A DNA stretch of 64,000 nucleotides from Ophioceras dolichostomum (GCA_003049485.1 PYST01000060.1:62001-126000); one strand, 5' to 3'; positions 24,143-35,567 are shown, numbered from the stretch's first letter. The notes: generated by a model not told the origin, from the sequence alone. Numbers and translations: made by a program.

Positions 24143-27100
24143 TCATTGGGACGTCACACTGCTCCCAGCGGCAGCAGCCATGGGGACATCCTCGTCGGCA
24201 GCGCCGCCTGCCTCCTCCTCCGCGGGGACAACGCCATCCGTGGGTTCGCCCTCAACGGCCTTGCCGCCTTCGTACGTGACGCGACGCCAGCCGCACGGCT
24301 CCGAGCTGTCCTTGGTCCACTCGACGGTGGGGAAGTAGTGCTCGTTCTTCTTCATCGTCACGACCCAGGGGACGCTGTCAAAGGTGATGGCCTTTAGGCG
24401 GAAGTCTATTATGTTGTTCAAGTTGAGTCAGTCAGTCATCGGTTCAGAGCCGGCTCGACGGGTATAGGTTTGGTGGATGGACGGGAAACAAAAGAAGAGT
24501 GAGATCTGGGGGGTATGGGTGGGAACTTACAGGTATTGTCGGGAATGGCGGTGACAGCCTTCAGGAAGCTCTCCAAATCGGGAGTGCGCTTCCCGTTGAC
24601 GTGGGTGATGAAGTTGGTCGGGGCCAGGCCGTACTGGTAGGCGGGCGAACCCCTTGTGCGTGCCGAGACGTAGACCTCGCTGAACAGCTTGCTGATCTGC
24701 TGGCGCACGGCGTGGTGCGGGCGGTGGAAGATGGCGCCGCAGAAGGACACGGCGTGGTCGGTCTCGACGTCGTGGGCGGCCACCGTCGGCAGCCTGAGCT
24801 GCAGCTCCTGGCAGTCGCGCACGATGACGGCGTCGAGGAGGTCGTTGGCGTACATGACGTCGAGCTCCGAGATGCGCGTGATCAGCTTGCCCTTGAGCGT
24901 CAGCAGGATGTCGCCCTCGAGCAGGCCGTCGCCGTCCTGCGAGGCCTGGTCGCGCTCGAACGTGCGCTTGGTCACCATGAAGAGCTGGTGGTGCGACGTG
25001 TTGGCCAGCGACACCTTGGCGATCCAGTCCTCCGACACGCCCATCAGGCGAGCCTGCGCCATCTGGATCGAGCGGAACTCGACCGAGAGCATGCGCAGCC
25101 GCGGCTCCTCGCCGCGCTGGATTTGCGCGATCACAGGTAGCAGCGTCGGCGTGGCCAGGCCCAGGTGGTACTCCTCGTCGCGGTGGGACGCAGGCGAGCG
25201 CTCGCCGAGGTAGGTCAGCCACAGGGCCTGGACGGTGCCGTCGGGGGCGACGAGCACGCCGCTGCCGCACTGGCCGCTGAGGTTGGTGTCGACGGTGATA
25301 GCATCGACGTTCACGGCGCGGTAGCGCGGCGCGCCCGAGTTGGCCGGGATGGCGACCGCGAAGATCTCGGTCACCGTGGTCGCGGCGTGGACGACGCGGC
25401 CGATGCGGTTGTAGCCGATGAAGTAGGTCGACGCGCCCTGCGTGATCTCTTCCTGGGCGAGCCGCGCGCTCTTGACAGGGGCGTCCACGAGCTTGGGGTC
25501 GTACTGGATGATGGCGTAGTTCTGCAGCGGGTGCAGGAACACGACCTTGCCCTCGACCACGATCGACTCGCCGATGGTGATGGAGATGTCGCAGAGGTCG
25601 TACGGCACGATGGCGCGCGAGATCACCACCAGGCCCTTGTCCGCGTCGATCACCAGGCCCATGCCCCACTTGCGGTTCTTGGGGAAGCCGTCCAGCTTCA
25701 TGGGCATGGTGCAGTTGACGTGCACGAAGCTGCGCACCAGCTCGGCCACGGCGGCGTTCGACGTGTGCTCGAGCTGGATGAACGCGGCCTTGCGCTGGAC
25801 GGGCGGCACGGGCGGCAGTGGCTCGGCCAGGTCGGTGAAATCCCACAGGCCGGTCGCGTCGTTGCGCACGGCCAGCTTCATGCGCGCCGACCAGTGGCGG
25901 TCGACGTAGATGATGGTGGTGTTGAGAGTATGCAGGTCGCGCAGGTGCTTGTATGTCACCACCACACGCGCCTTGTCTGGGATGGCGCCCATGACCTCGA
26001 TGAACGCATCTAGATCGGGCACTTTCTTATGGTCAACGGTCTGGATGATCCAGCCGTTGTCGCTGCTGTCAAAGCGGAACGAGCCGGTAGCCTCGCACAC
26101 GAAGACGCCCCTGCAGGCCACGCCGTATAGACGCGCCTGCTGGTACGACAGGTTGTGGAAGCTGGCGCCGGCCACTGATACGAAGCGGTCGGGCGTGATG
26201 GCGTGCAGGTCGCCAACCTCGACCTCGACCTCGACGTCCTCGCCGCCGCGCTGGAGCAACAAACGTACGGGCTTGCCTACGCTCGAGTCCAGAATGTCGT
26301 CCAGCCGGATGAACTCGGTCAGCAGCTCGCCGTTGACCTTGAGCAGGACGTCGCCCTCCTCAACCTTGCCAAACGACGGGCCGTCCGGAAGCACGATTTC
26401 GCACACAAGCAGGTTGGTCTCCTTAGGGAACGCCTCACGCATCTCGGCCTCCCACGCCGAGCTGAGGCCCAGCCGACGGCACTCGTCGAACGGCTTGAGC
26501 AGAAACTGGCACTGGATGTCGCCTCGTGTTACGGGCTTGCCTTCCTGCAAGCACTTGAGCGCCCGCAGCGGCCGGTCGAGGGGTAGGAAGTAGTCTGTGG
26601 CGGCCCCGTCCGCACGTCCACCGGCTTGCAGCGCCACCGCACAACCGTCAATGTTCACTACGGGACTGCCAGAGCTGCCGCCGCTCGCCGCGGCGCTGGC
26701 CTGGTAGTAGCACGTGTTGAAGTCACTGTAGCCTTCCCCGTACTCTGGCGCGTTGCGGTCAAGCCGACTGATCACGCCTGATAGGATGCTAAGTTTCTCT
26801 CCGGCATCGTTACCAACAACCCTGATCTCAATACCGACTGGAGCGCGTCCCCAAGGACCGATGTTAGCATCTGTGAATTTCCACAACCTGACGTCCAAGA
26901 GGCAGCAACCAGACAGACCAACAAGGCCACGTACCTTTCGCCAGATCGGGACGCAATGGTAGAGCGTCGACTGGCATGTATTTGATGGCTTTGGGATCGA
27001 ACTTCAGGATACCGAAGTCGTGTACAGGGTCCCGGTATACTGGATAGGCATCAACCTCCTCGTGGTTGTCGAAGATGCAGTATCCCCAGAATGGTCCTGA

Positions 27101-27599
27101 GCCGACTACGTGGCGGTTGGTCAAGATGTATCTATAGGTGACCCCCAGATAGTCAGCGCAGTTCTTCGACGAGTTTCGTTTGGTTGATGCATGATGCACT
27201 CATCACCGCCGTGCATAGACAGTCTCAGTCTCAGGCCATGGTATGGGAAGGATTCGAAGCATACCCCCTCTCTGCATCAACCACGAAGCCAGTGGCCTCG
27301 CTTGTCAGGGCCGAGTCGGTATCGAAGGAGCACGTCATGCAGAAACGGATCGAGACGACATTGCGGACGACGTTTTGGATCGTCTCTTGCCACTCGAAGG
27401 TGTCTGGTCCAACGGGAAGCAGGCTCTGGAGGTTCAGCTCCTCCTCGCCCGCGTAGTCATCCCGTTCCTCCGGCGTGTTGTCACCCGGAGACTGCTTGCC
27501 GTTCATCGCTGGGCGATGGTGCTTCGGAGGCCGCTCATCTATGGAGGACGGGGAAGGCTTCCTCTTCACCCGTTGTGAGGGTGGCGCTGATCCGTTCAT
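24143..27599 (-). CDS. NMA111: NMA111 nuclear HtrA-type serine protease
   Basis: Large fungal HtrA/Omi relative, a nuclear serine protease linked to apoptosis-like death and lipid homeostasis. Four exons on the minus strand: 27599-27265, 27131-26935, 26837-24531, 24405-24143; introns GT-AG; joined frame 1033 residues, the usual length. Catalytic triad by position: His119 in TNRHVV, Asp150 in HDFGILKFD, Ser233 in GGSSGSPV. Two PDZ modules follow the first protease domain, then a second, degenerate protease-like half (GNSG-like GQCGSGVLV) and further PDZ sequence. The basic cluster KRKPSPSSIDERPPKHHR near the N-terminus fits a nuclear localisation signal. I chose the ATG at 27599 because MNGS...VKRKP matches the family start and has A at -3, but the frame stays open upstream to an ATG at 27959 (see separate entry). 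Confidence 0.95.
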
Positions 27600-27959
27600 A
27601 TTGGCCGTGGCGGAAGAGGGAATGAGGCGTCGCGGCGAGTCTTTGGCGGCGGCGCTTGATGCCTCAGCAGAAACGGCCGCTGATGCTGCGCTGGAGGTGC
27701 GCCGTGAATAGCTGGTCGCGGAGGTTGGACCGACGGCGCGCGGAGGTCGACGGGAGCTGAAGGACGAAGATCGACTTCGTTTGGCTAGGGCTCCCTGCTG
27801 GAAGAGCGAGAGCGAAGTGGCGCAGGAGGCAGTTGTATGAAGGCGTGGAAAACGGCGAGAAAGAGGTCGTGAAGGACACAACGAGAAAGATGAAGAGGCG
27901 GCGGCAGAGCTAAACTTCGTGAGACTACTGCTCAACCCTGGGAACAGGGCTTTCCTCAT
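27600..27959 (-). other. Open in-frame 5' extension of NMA111 resembling a mitochondrial presequence
   Basis: From an ATG at 27959 the NMA111 frame is open for 120 codons before the usual start at 27599. Apart from the two in-frame starts, no ATG in any frame occurs in these 360 bases. The encoded segment begins MRKALFPGLSSSLTKFSS, is rich in Arg, Ser and Ala, includes SRRFPRLHTTAS, and has no Asp or Glu in roughly its first 95 residues, which is the composition of a mitochondrial targeting peptide. The 27959 ATG has a weak context (T at -3), while 27599 has A at -3, so leaky scanning could give two forms. It may equally be untranslated leader. Confidence 0.4.
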
Positions 27960-27982
27960 CCAGATGTGCTTAAAAGGACCAT
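27956..27982 (-). promoter_or_regulatory. Short uORF overlapping the upstream NMA111 ATG
   Basis: ATG at 27982 followed by seven codons (MVLLSTSG) and TGA; the stop overlaps the ATG at 27959 as ATGA. If both lie in the transcript, this arrangement would favour termination and restart at 27959 or bypass to 27599. Transcript start unknown. Confidence 0.3.
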
Positions 27983-28502
27983 CTGACCGGGGGCAGCTTG
28001 ATGATGGCGGTCGAGATTTAGGTCGAGGTCGTGTTCGAGGTGAGGTCGGGGGGTGATTGTCGAGCACCGGCTCGGGGCCAACTCCACTCTACCGTGGGTA
28101 GGCTCTTGGAGACAGGGCGGCTGGCCAATTGCAAGGGAGAAAGAAAACTGCGGCTTTAGCAACAGCTTTTGCGTGACGTTGGATGTATCCCGCCTGACCT
28201 AAGGTCTCCCGTTTTTGGTGCTGTTGGTTGGTTCAAAGCGGCCCGGCGCAGGTCGAGGATGTTGAAAAAGTTCGTGGAGGATCACGTGTGGGGCTGATTG
28301 TTCTGAATCACAGCGCGCCCAGGCTGCCGAGTGCCCTGACGTACTGACGTGCTTCAAATCCCGTCTGGCAGGGCGGCTTAGACGGACCGTACAGATCAAA
28401 AGAGGCAGAAAGCCGAAAACCGATCAGTCACTCGTAACGTAGGGCACAACTCAGTATAGTCTCAAAATTGGGTCTCTGTTCTTTGCGGATACCGTTGCTT
28501 TT

Positions 28503-28518
28503 ATATATAGCTATATAT
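28503..28518. repeat. 16-bp perfect palindrome (ATATATAGCTATATAT)
   Basis: Perfect inverted repeat, AT-rich, about 540 bases upstream of the open NMA111 frame. It also contains TATA-like sequence on both strands and could be a promoter element or a chance AT palindrome. Confidence 0.6.
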
Positions 28519-29290
28519 CAATTCCGCATCCGGCATGGTGGCGATGATGGATGGAGACAGCTTCCACTACGAAGCACCTTGACGGCGTTACAGGCTTACC
28601 GGCTGACGGGCTACGGGGCAGAGCAGCCGAAGCGGTGTTTCCTTTCATTCTCCTCTCCCCTCCTGGGACTGACCGGGACTAGTAGGAAATGTTTACACAT
28701 GGTGAATCCTCTGGGCTGGCCCGGCTGGTCGGATTCCCACCTGCCTAGATACCTCCATGGGGCTTTGTGAGGAGATTTGGTATTAGGAACGAGGCACAAT
28801 CCCGGGTTGGCTCCAGGCGGCCCAGCATTGGGCCCCTTCCAAACGCGACCCTCACGAGACCGTCGCCATTACCAAGCGAGGGTTCGCAGCCTCAGGGCAG
28901 GCCGTGCCTGGTATTTATCAAGGTGCCCATGTCTCTCTATGATCACGTCTTCGTTCTCGTGGAAATGTCTCAGATTCCAGGCCCCAACACGGGCGGGCTC
29001 GTTTTCCGCCATATTTTCCATAATTTGAGGGTGAGAGGACTAGTAGGTGGAGTACAACTCGGGCGGAATAGAAATCTACCTACGGAGTAAGTTGTGATAA
29101 CATTGCCGCGTTGAGGTGAGCCAGCCCATGCCAAGGGACAGCTCACGTAACATTGTTTTCAGAGTCACGTGGCTGTCAACATGATTTGGCCGCACAATTT
29201 GGTTTCTTCACACCGCTCATCACAACGTTCGAAATGTCACCACATTTCGCTTTCAGCGAAGCTAGATCATTCTGCGGATTTACACCGCAC

Positions 29291-29334
29291 ATGCTATATC
29301 GATGCTATCTCGATGCTATATCGATGCTGTGTCT
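29291..29334. repeat. 11-bp tandem repeat, four units
   Basis: Units ATGCTATATCG, ATGCTATCTCG, ATGCTATATCG and a degenerate ATGCTGTGTCT follow each other without spacers. It is a short minisatellite in the NMA111 upstream interval; no function is visible. Confidence 0.75.
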
Positions 29335-30039
29335 CTAAGTCATGGCTGTCAATTAACTCCCGTCTATCTGGACTTCGCCTTGCTATGCACAAACAAGAAC
29401 GCACAAGACAGAGGGGCTTGTGTGCGCAACGCTTTCGGCCCAAGGACCGGGTGAAGGTTGTCCGGTGACTGAAGGTTGTCACCGCACTATATCGACACAA
29501 GCTGGAACTATGAACAATACAGGCCGAAGAAAAGAAAGGTATGCTTGACGAAGAATCAGAAAACGAACTGCCCGACGCTCTGGTGTGCTAGGGGGACATC
29601 CATCGACCAATATTCGCTCGTCTCAATCCAATGCCGAACGAACACGGCACCGACACAAGCGGGACAACCAAACGGCCCAATCCACCGTCGCCGGCCGGCT
29701 CCGGTGCAATGAGCACGACCCATATCCCATGCCGACCCAGTACCCGATCGACCCAAAACATCATGCGACGCTCACCACCGATAACTCCGAAGTCGTCTCA
29801 ACGACGAGGGAAAGAAAGAAGAAAGAGAAAAAAAAGGGCCGCGCGGTCCACAATATGGAGCGAGACAAGTGTCAAGGTCCCTATAGAGTGGATTGCGTGG
29901 CATGTCTGAAGAGAATGAATGAGAAAAAGAAAGAGCGACAAAGAGACAAAGCGAGCCTCTCGAATCCTCGACACACAACAGCGACGGCGACGACGTGAAA
30001 GGGATGCTCAGTTGAGCCGAGACCGACCACGGCGGGATT

Positions 30040-30801
30040 TCATACCAGCGCGAAGCCGTCGTCCTCGACCAAGTCCTCGGCCTCCACGGGCTTCCGCCCG
30101 ACGTTGCTAACCGCCTTGCGCAGGTCGCGCCGAGCCTTACGGCCCTTGAGGGCCTCGCCCTTGCCGTCGATGACCTCGTACTCCGCCTCGACCAGCCGCT
30201 CGGTCGCGCGCCCGGCAGAGGTGCGGGAGTGGCCGCCGTTGTTGGCCTTGACGTAGGCGTCCAGCGTCACCGGCCTGCCGGGAGAGTCGGTCCTGTCGAA
30301 GCTGTACAGCACGTCGCCCAGCGCCGACCCGAACATGCTCTCCTTGCGAGCCGCGGGCACGAGCAGGTCCGCGACCGACCGCGACACGTCCGAGATCTCC
30401 TCCACGCCGCCAAACTTGCCCCGGGGCCTGCCGTTGCGCTGCTGCCAGTTGGCCTGGCCGGTCTTGTTGGTGTTGTTGCGGGGCTTGTACGAGTGGTGAC
30501 CCCTACATAAGCAAGCAACAAAAAAGTCTGAAGTCAGCAATTGAGGGGCCATCAAGGAGGAAGGAGGGAGAGATGAGCAAGTGCTCATTGCATTGCGGGT
30601 AACTCACGAGTCGCTGTGCTTGGGGAGTGGCCTCCCCTTCGTGTGATCCTCGGGATGCAGGTCGAACCAGCTGGGGGCTCCTGGCAGATGCCTCGCTCCC
30701 AAAGACCATTTCGTACTGGAGTCCTTGTTGCGCTTCCACGCCTTGTTGGCGCTGCGGAGATCACGGTCGAACTGAGCAGGAGACTCGTATGTGGCCGCCA
30801 T
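30040..30801 (-). CDS. Small basic protein of unknown function
   Basis: I do not recognise this protein. Two exons on the minus strand, 30801-30608 and 30502-30040, joined by a GT-AG intron of 105 bases; joined frame 218 residues. It has no signal peptide or membrane segment. The N-terminal part is rich in aromatic and basic residues (ANKAWKRN, APSWFDLHPEDHTKGRPLPKHSDS), followed by an Asn/Gln/Arg-rich linker, a more hydrophobic ordered-looking segment (EEISDVSRSVADLLVPAARKES...SALGDVLYSFDR) and a charged tail with Lys/Arg pairs and an acidic end. Codon use, intron type and the clean frame across the splice support a real gene. The composition suggests a nuclear or RNA-associated protein, but that is a guess. 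Confidence 0.7.
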
Positions 30802-32800
30802 ATTGCTGGTGTTGATTGTTTCTTGTGTGTGCTTCTTGGTGCGAATTTGGGGGAGTGCGATTCCGGCCTGGAGTTACAAGAACGGATCTCTTATATTCGC
30901 TTCGGCTTCTTTGTCCCGGCGACGGGGCGAATGAAATGTTGGGGGTGGCGTTTGTGGTAGCTGTGGTGGCGCGTCGGGTACCAAGAAAGCAGGATACCGA
31001 TTGGTCTAAGGTAGGAGCTCAGGCCTGAATGGAAATGGATTAGGTATTAAAAGGAGGCAGTCAAAGGACGATGGCCGGCAAAGAGAACAGTTATGAACAG
31101 TCGCGATTGTGTGGTAATGAATGAGAGCGATGAGATATCAGCTGGACAAGTGCTCCGTTTGCTGTCAACGGCGTTTAAAAGAGTGATGGTGTGCTGCTGA
31201 TGGAGGCGGCGGCGTCGGTTGTTGCAAGCAGCTTTGGCTGCTTCTAGAAGAGACGAGTCACCCGGGGAAATAGTCAAAATGACGGGGAATGACCTTCGCC
31301 AAGGAAGGTCTTCTTTGTGTTCACTGACGAAGAGCGGCGAAAATCGCGGGGGGGGAGGGACAGGCACTTCTGCCGTCCGGAGGAGTTCAGGGACAGGCCG
31401 TGTGAGTCAAAGAAAGGGGCCGGATCTTCGGGGTATTCCCTTGGTCTTGGTAAGCGGTCGATAGGACGGAGATAAGGCCCAAGAATACGGGGTTGAGCAA
31501 AAATAAAGCGTCTCTGACAAGAGATGGACAGACTGGGAAAGTTAAGGATAGAATATATGTGTAAACAGGTGCTGTGAAATTCTGGAGTATGATGTATCTA
31601 GCTTGGTTGTCTTGTGGTGTTGAAGGCGGGAGAGGGCAGGGACAGAACAGGAGGGAGGGAGCGCGGTTTGAAGGCATATAACAGCACTAGGCGCCTCGTG
31701 CTGGGGGGATGCCTGTCTGGGAGCATGATGCTGATTGCCTGTCTTATCGTGACTGGGTACCTATCGTTGGGGTTGGCCGAAGGGTGTGCCTGTTTTGGGT
31801 TGTGATGTGATAAAGCTTGAGGGGTGTCTGTCAGTTCCTGCACGGTGTGTGAGACTAGTGGTACAAGGCGAAGCAGGGTCAGCCTGCCGAGTGCGTCACT
31901 CCCGGAGCAAGAGCTGCAGAGGACCCCCGCTGCATTTGGGTCGGGATAGTGCGGGAAATGTTGGCGTCGTTGAATCATCACTTGCGCCTGCAGGCTTGGT
32001 ACAGTCCAATGATTGAAGCACGCTCATTGATCGCTGTTGCCGGTTCACTGATTCCGCTGGAACATCAACCAATGCCGCCTATTCTGGTGTTGCTGGTTCG
32101 GTACTTCCAGCGTCTAACACCAACAAAACAGGACCCACCACGATTGATCCTATGGGCATGGCCATGCTGTTGCATGGTGCTTGCTTCCTCATTGTTGCTT
32201 TCCGGCTTTCAAGGAAGCTTTGTACTGGACTAAAGCAGTGTGCAACAGCGAGAACCGTCTTCCAACAACGCGCCGCCGCATCCATCTTCGCACTCAGGCA
32301 GTCATACCTCGTCTGCTGCCCCCTTCATCTCTCCATGGCTTTCCACGGCTTTCTGAACTGGCGGCTGAGAGGGCCGCTGACCTGGGGCTGATGATGATGG
32401 TGGCTCAGTTGGCCTGGATGACCTGAATGACGACCTCGATGAATGAAATCAGACAAGACCCTCTGGTCAGCCAGTTTCGTCCCATTGCCGTGACCTCTTT
32501 GGCCAACAATCGCACTCGTGCCATGCTTCGCGCTCTCCCATTCGCCAACGGCGATGAGGGTGTGTGGACAGACAACGGAGTCTTGCTTCTAAGACATTGG
32601 GGGTTTGTACCGAGGTAAGGAACTTTGCCAGCTAGAGCATCATTACAAGCGCCGTCCTTCACAACCCTCGCTTCTCGCATCCAGGAACGAGAGCAGAACT
32701 GTACAGATCCGGAATACCGATTCCGGACTCTTGCATCATCGACAACAACAACCTGCTCGCCTGGAACAAAAAATCCCTCCATATGGATGGAACACGACAG

Positions 32801-32810
32801 TACCTAGGTA
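32801..32810. repeat. TACCTAGGTA palindrome
   Basis: Ten-base perfect palindrome followed by GGTAG; a member of the AGGTA/TACCT family noted elsewhere in the window. Confidence 0.6.
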
Positions 32811-34208
32811 GGTAGCCAAATACCACGCTTCAACTATGGCAAGCGCTGAATTAGAGAGCCATGATCTTGAGGATATTTGTCACAGCACAGTGGACTCGAC
32901 GAGGGACTGAGACTCTCTAACGTCACTGAAGTACCTCGTACTCTTGACCAAGTGGATTGGAGATGTTTGGGCAAACAGTGCATGCAAGACGGCCGCACGG
33001 GGAGGGTCGGGGGGAGTCTGCTTTGCGGGTACTCGGTTACACTCTGTAGATGAGCGAGGAACGTGACGTGCCTGCAGGTATCTCGAGAACAGGACCACCA
33101 GAGGCTCGGAAACATGGCACGGGATAGATTCCAGAGGTTCAAGGGCATCATTGAAGGAATTCGATGATAACAAACCCCGCGAGAAGCGAGACGTCCCCCA
33201 CAAATCACCAAGGCCATGTGGGCTGGGTGCAGCTGCAGCTAATCAGACGGGGCCGTGGACATTTGACACAATTACAACCTTATCGGCGCCATCGGAGAGG
33301 CAACCCCGGACCGGAGTGGGACTTTCAGCTGGGGAATGCTCGGTATGAAGCACTGCCCATTCTGGAAGTTGACTGCGCTTGCGCTGTGCTGCGGTGCTGA
33401 GTGAAGTCTTTGTGAATAAGTGATAAGCTGAAAGTCATTTCGCATTTCGCCGTCAAGAACAACAAAGCGCAAAGGCACGAAAGCTACCGGATCTTTTCGC
33501 TCAGTAAAGCGGCATGTGCGATGGCATCATCAATCCATGCCAGCGGGCGGGCCGGAATAGGCATGCGGCATTCCCGAGGCCCTGAGCCATCAAGCCCTCT
33601 GTTTCGAGCGACTCCTGTTTGTTACGCATAAGGAAATGGGTCAAGGGACCTTTGCTCCAAGCTTTTTCTGCTGGTCTCAGGAACGCCCCTGCGCCTTGGT
33701 GAGTAAGTTGGTTGCTATTGACAGTTCCAGAAGCCTAGTACGTCCGATAAGCCTTCCCGGGGTCAGGAACATCATCAACGAGCCACCACCACCAGGACTG
33801 ATGGCGCCCGTTCATCCAGGCAGCTGGTAGCCTATAAAGGTCTTTTCAAGATCCCGAATCGACGTAATAGGTGGGATATTTGCCGGAATTGGCGGTTAGC
33901 AAGGCGTGTTTCTTTTCTGATTCCCTAAGGCAATTTCGTAAACCTGTGCTTGTGAGAAGTAGCGCGTGTGCTAACTGTCATGTGGTCCGGCTTGCTCACC
34001 ATTGCCACGCGTTAGAGGCCTTCAAATCAGCCATCATAACGCGATTGGAACACTCCGAGATTGCGGAACAGTCGGCGCCTAAGTGTAATAATTGTCGACA
34101 GAACTTTCAAATGCAAACTGCGACATATTTCCGTGATGATTGATGAGAAAGCAGCTGAACATCACCCGGAAGGCGTGCCTGTGATGTCATTCTCGAGACC
34201 CTCTGTGC

Positions 34209-34238
34209 GATAAGAGATAACAGATAAGAGCGCGATAA
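34209..34238 (+). promoter_or_regulatory. Cluster of four GATAA sites upstream of BUD13
   Basis: GATAA occurs at 34209, 34216, 34223 and 34234, all on the plus strand, the first three at an exact 7-base spacing. The cluster lies 208-237 bases before the BUD13 ATG. Fungal GATA factors (AreA/NIT2, SreA, white-collar proteins) prefer closely spaced sites, so this is a good candidate regulatory element for BUD13 or a divergent transcript. Confidence 0.5.
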
Positions 34239-34445
34239 CAGTAGTAGCCCCACGTGATCAACAATGTTCACCTCATTCCGACTTGGTCTCGACGAGAAGC
34301 TCATGACGAATAACGTAGAAAGACAGGCACCAACCCTACGACGAACCGTTGGTGCGGAGTGAAGAGCCGAGTTCTGGAGCGTGGCATTTTTCACGAAACT
34401 CCACCTCTATCGGTATCCCTCCTTCCGCACCTTCCCAGGCTCAAG

Positions 34446-35567
34446 ATGCCCTCGGATCTAGCCTCATATCTGGCGAACAACTACCTCACAGCCGATCCCA
34501 AGCCGTCATCGAAGAAGCGCAAGAGGAAGCACGGCGAGAAAAAGAACGGCCTCTTAATAACCGACGATGACGACGAAGGCTGGGGCGCAGGCGCCGCCGC
34601 CGCCGCCACGAGCCGAAGCAGGGACGGAGTGAACGGTAGCGGCGAGGACGGAGACTTCGACGCCACCGTCGCAGGCACCTCGGCCGAGTTCCGGAAAGCG
34701 AAGACCTCCGGCTGGAAGACCGTCGGGGGCAGCAGCGATAAGACAGCAGCAGACGGCGACGAAGAGGCGGCGGCCGCAGACGCGATCATCGCCTCGGTCG
34801 CGGCCGAGAACGCCGCCGCGCGCGCTGCCGAGGACGAAGCCCCTGTCGTCGAGGGCGCCGTCGGTGTCGACGTGGCCAAGATGAGCGACGGCACGCACGC
34901 CGGCTTGCAGAGCGCCGCGGCCGTCGCCGCGCAGCTGAAGAGGCGGCGAGATGAGGAGAAGGCGCAATACGACCGCGAGCGGGCCGAGAGGCGCGCAGCG
35001 CGCAAAGCCGCTGCTCGCAGTGGTGGTGGCGGCAACGGCGGCGACAGCAGCGGCGAGGAAGAAACCGTGTTCCGCGACGCGACGGGCCGGCGCGTCGACA
35101 TCGCGCTGCAGCGCGAGCAGAAGCGGCGCGCCGCGGCGGAGAGGGAGCGCGCGGCACAGGAGGGGCTGAAGGGCGACGTGCAGGTCGAGGAGGCGCGCAG
35201 GAGGAAGGAGCAGCTCGAGGACGCGGCGCTGATGACGGTCGCGCGGTCGAAGGACGACGAGGAGATGAACAGGGAGATGAAGGCTCAGCTGCGCTGGAAC
35301 GACCCGATGATGCAGTTCATGAGCGAGAAGGATGTCTCTACTGCTGCCGCTGGTGGCGGTGGTAAGACTGGGGGCGGGGGGAGCAGTCGGGTCAAGGGCA
35401 GGCCCGTCTACACCGGAGCGGCGGCCCCGAACAGGTACGGCATACGGCCTGGCTATCGATGGGACGGCGTGGACAGGGGGAACGGGTTCGAGGCCGAGCG
35501 GTTTAAGGCGCTGAATCGGCGCGAGCGAAATAAGGGGCTGGAATACAGTTGGCAGATGGACGAATAG
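34446..35567 (+). CDS. BUD13: Pre-mRNA splicing factor BUD13/CWC26
   Basis: Subunit of the RES (pre-mRNA retention and splicing) complex with Pml1 and Snu17, bound to the spliceosome in the nucleus. Single exon, 373 residues. The family signature at both ends is clear: MPSDLASYLANNYLTADPKP followed by a KKRKRKH basic cluster, and the C-terminal segment with AAPNRYGIRPGYRWDGVDRGNGFE and a final SWQMDE. Between them lies a long Ala-, Glu- and Arg-rich region, probably disordered or coiled coil (about residues 150-285), including FRDATGRRVDI, which the family also conserves. Start chosen at the first ATG giving the family N-terminus; the open frame before it starts at a non-family ATG at 34359. 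Convergent with TFG1, 387 bases apart. Confidence 0.95.
   Translation: MPSDLASYLANNYLTADPKPSSKKRKRKHGEKKNGLLITDDDDEGWGAGAAAAATSRSRDGVNGSGEDGDFDATVAGTSAEFRKAKTSGWKTVGGSSDKTAADGDEEAAAADAIIASVAAENAAARAAEDEAPVVEGAVGVDVAKMSDGTHAGLQSAAAVAAQLKRRRDEEKAQYDRERAERRAARKAAARSGGGGNGGDSSGEEETVFRDATGRRVDIALQREQKRRAAAERERAAQEGLKGDVQVEEARRRKEQLEDAALMTVARSKDDEEMNREMKAQLRWNDPMMQFMSEKDVSTAAAGGGGKTGGGGSSRVKGRPVYTGAAAPNRYGIRPGYRWDGVDRGNGFEAERFKALNRRERNKGLEYSWQMDE

Larger units (their letters stand above)
27983..30039. other. Intergenic region upstream of NMA111
   Basis: Two kilobases between the NMA111 5' side and the stop of the next minus-strand gene. No gene is supported. It holds a 16-bp AT-rich palindrome (28503-28518), an 11-bp tandem repeat (29291-29334) and purine-rich sequence near 29810-29960 that is probably the 3' UTR of the gene at 30040-30801. 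Confidence 0.5.
30802..34445. other. Intergenic region between the 30 kb gene and BUD13
   Basis: Divergent 3.6 kb interval without a supported gene. Open frames are all below about 130 codons and lack motifs. It includes the palindrome TACCTAGGTA (32801-32810) and a cluster of four GATAA sites (34209-34238) shortly before BUD13. Lower gene density here than elsewhere could hide a non-coding transcript. Confidence 0.45.

Noticed and set aside
24527..25846. 439-codon open frame on the minus strand
   Set aside because: It is a second frame of NMA111 exon 3, Ala/Arg/Pro-rich and without motifs, a typical shadow of GC-rich third positions.
31040..34200. Transposon or RIP-affected relic in the large gap
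   Set aside because: No terminal repeats, no transposase or reverse-transcriptase motifs and no strong AT bias are visible.
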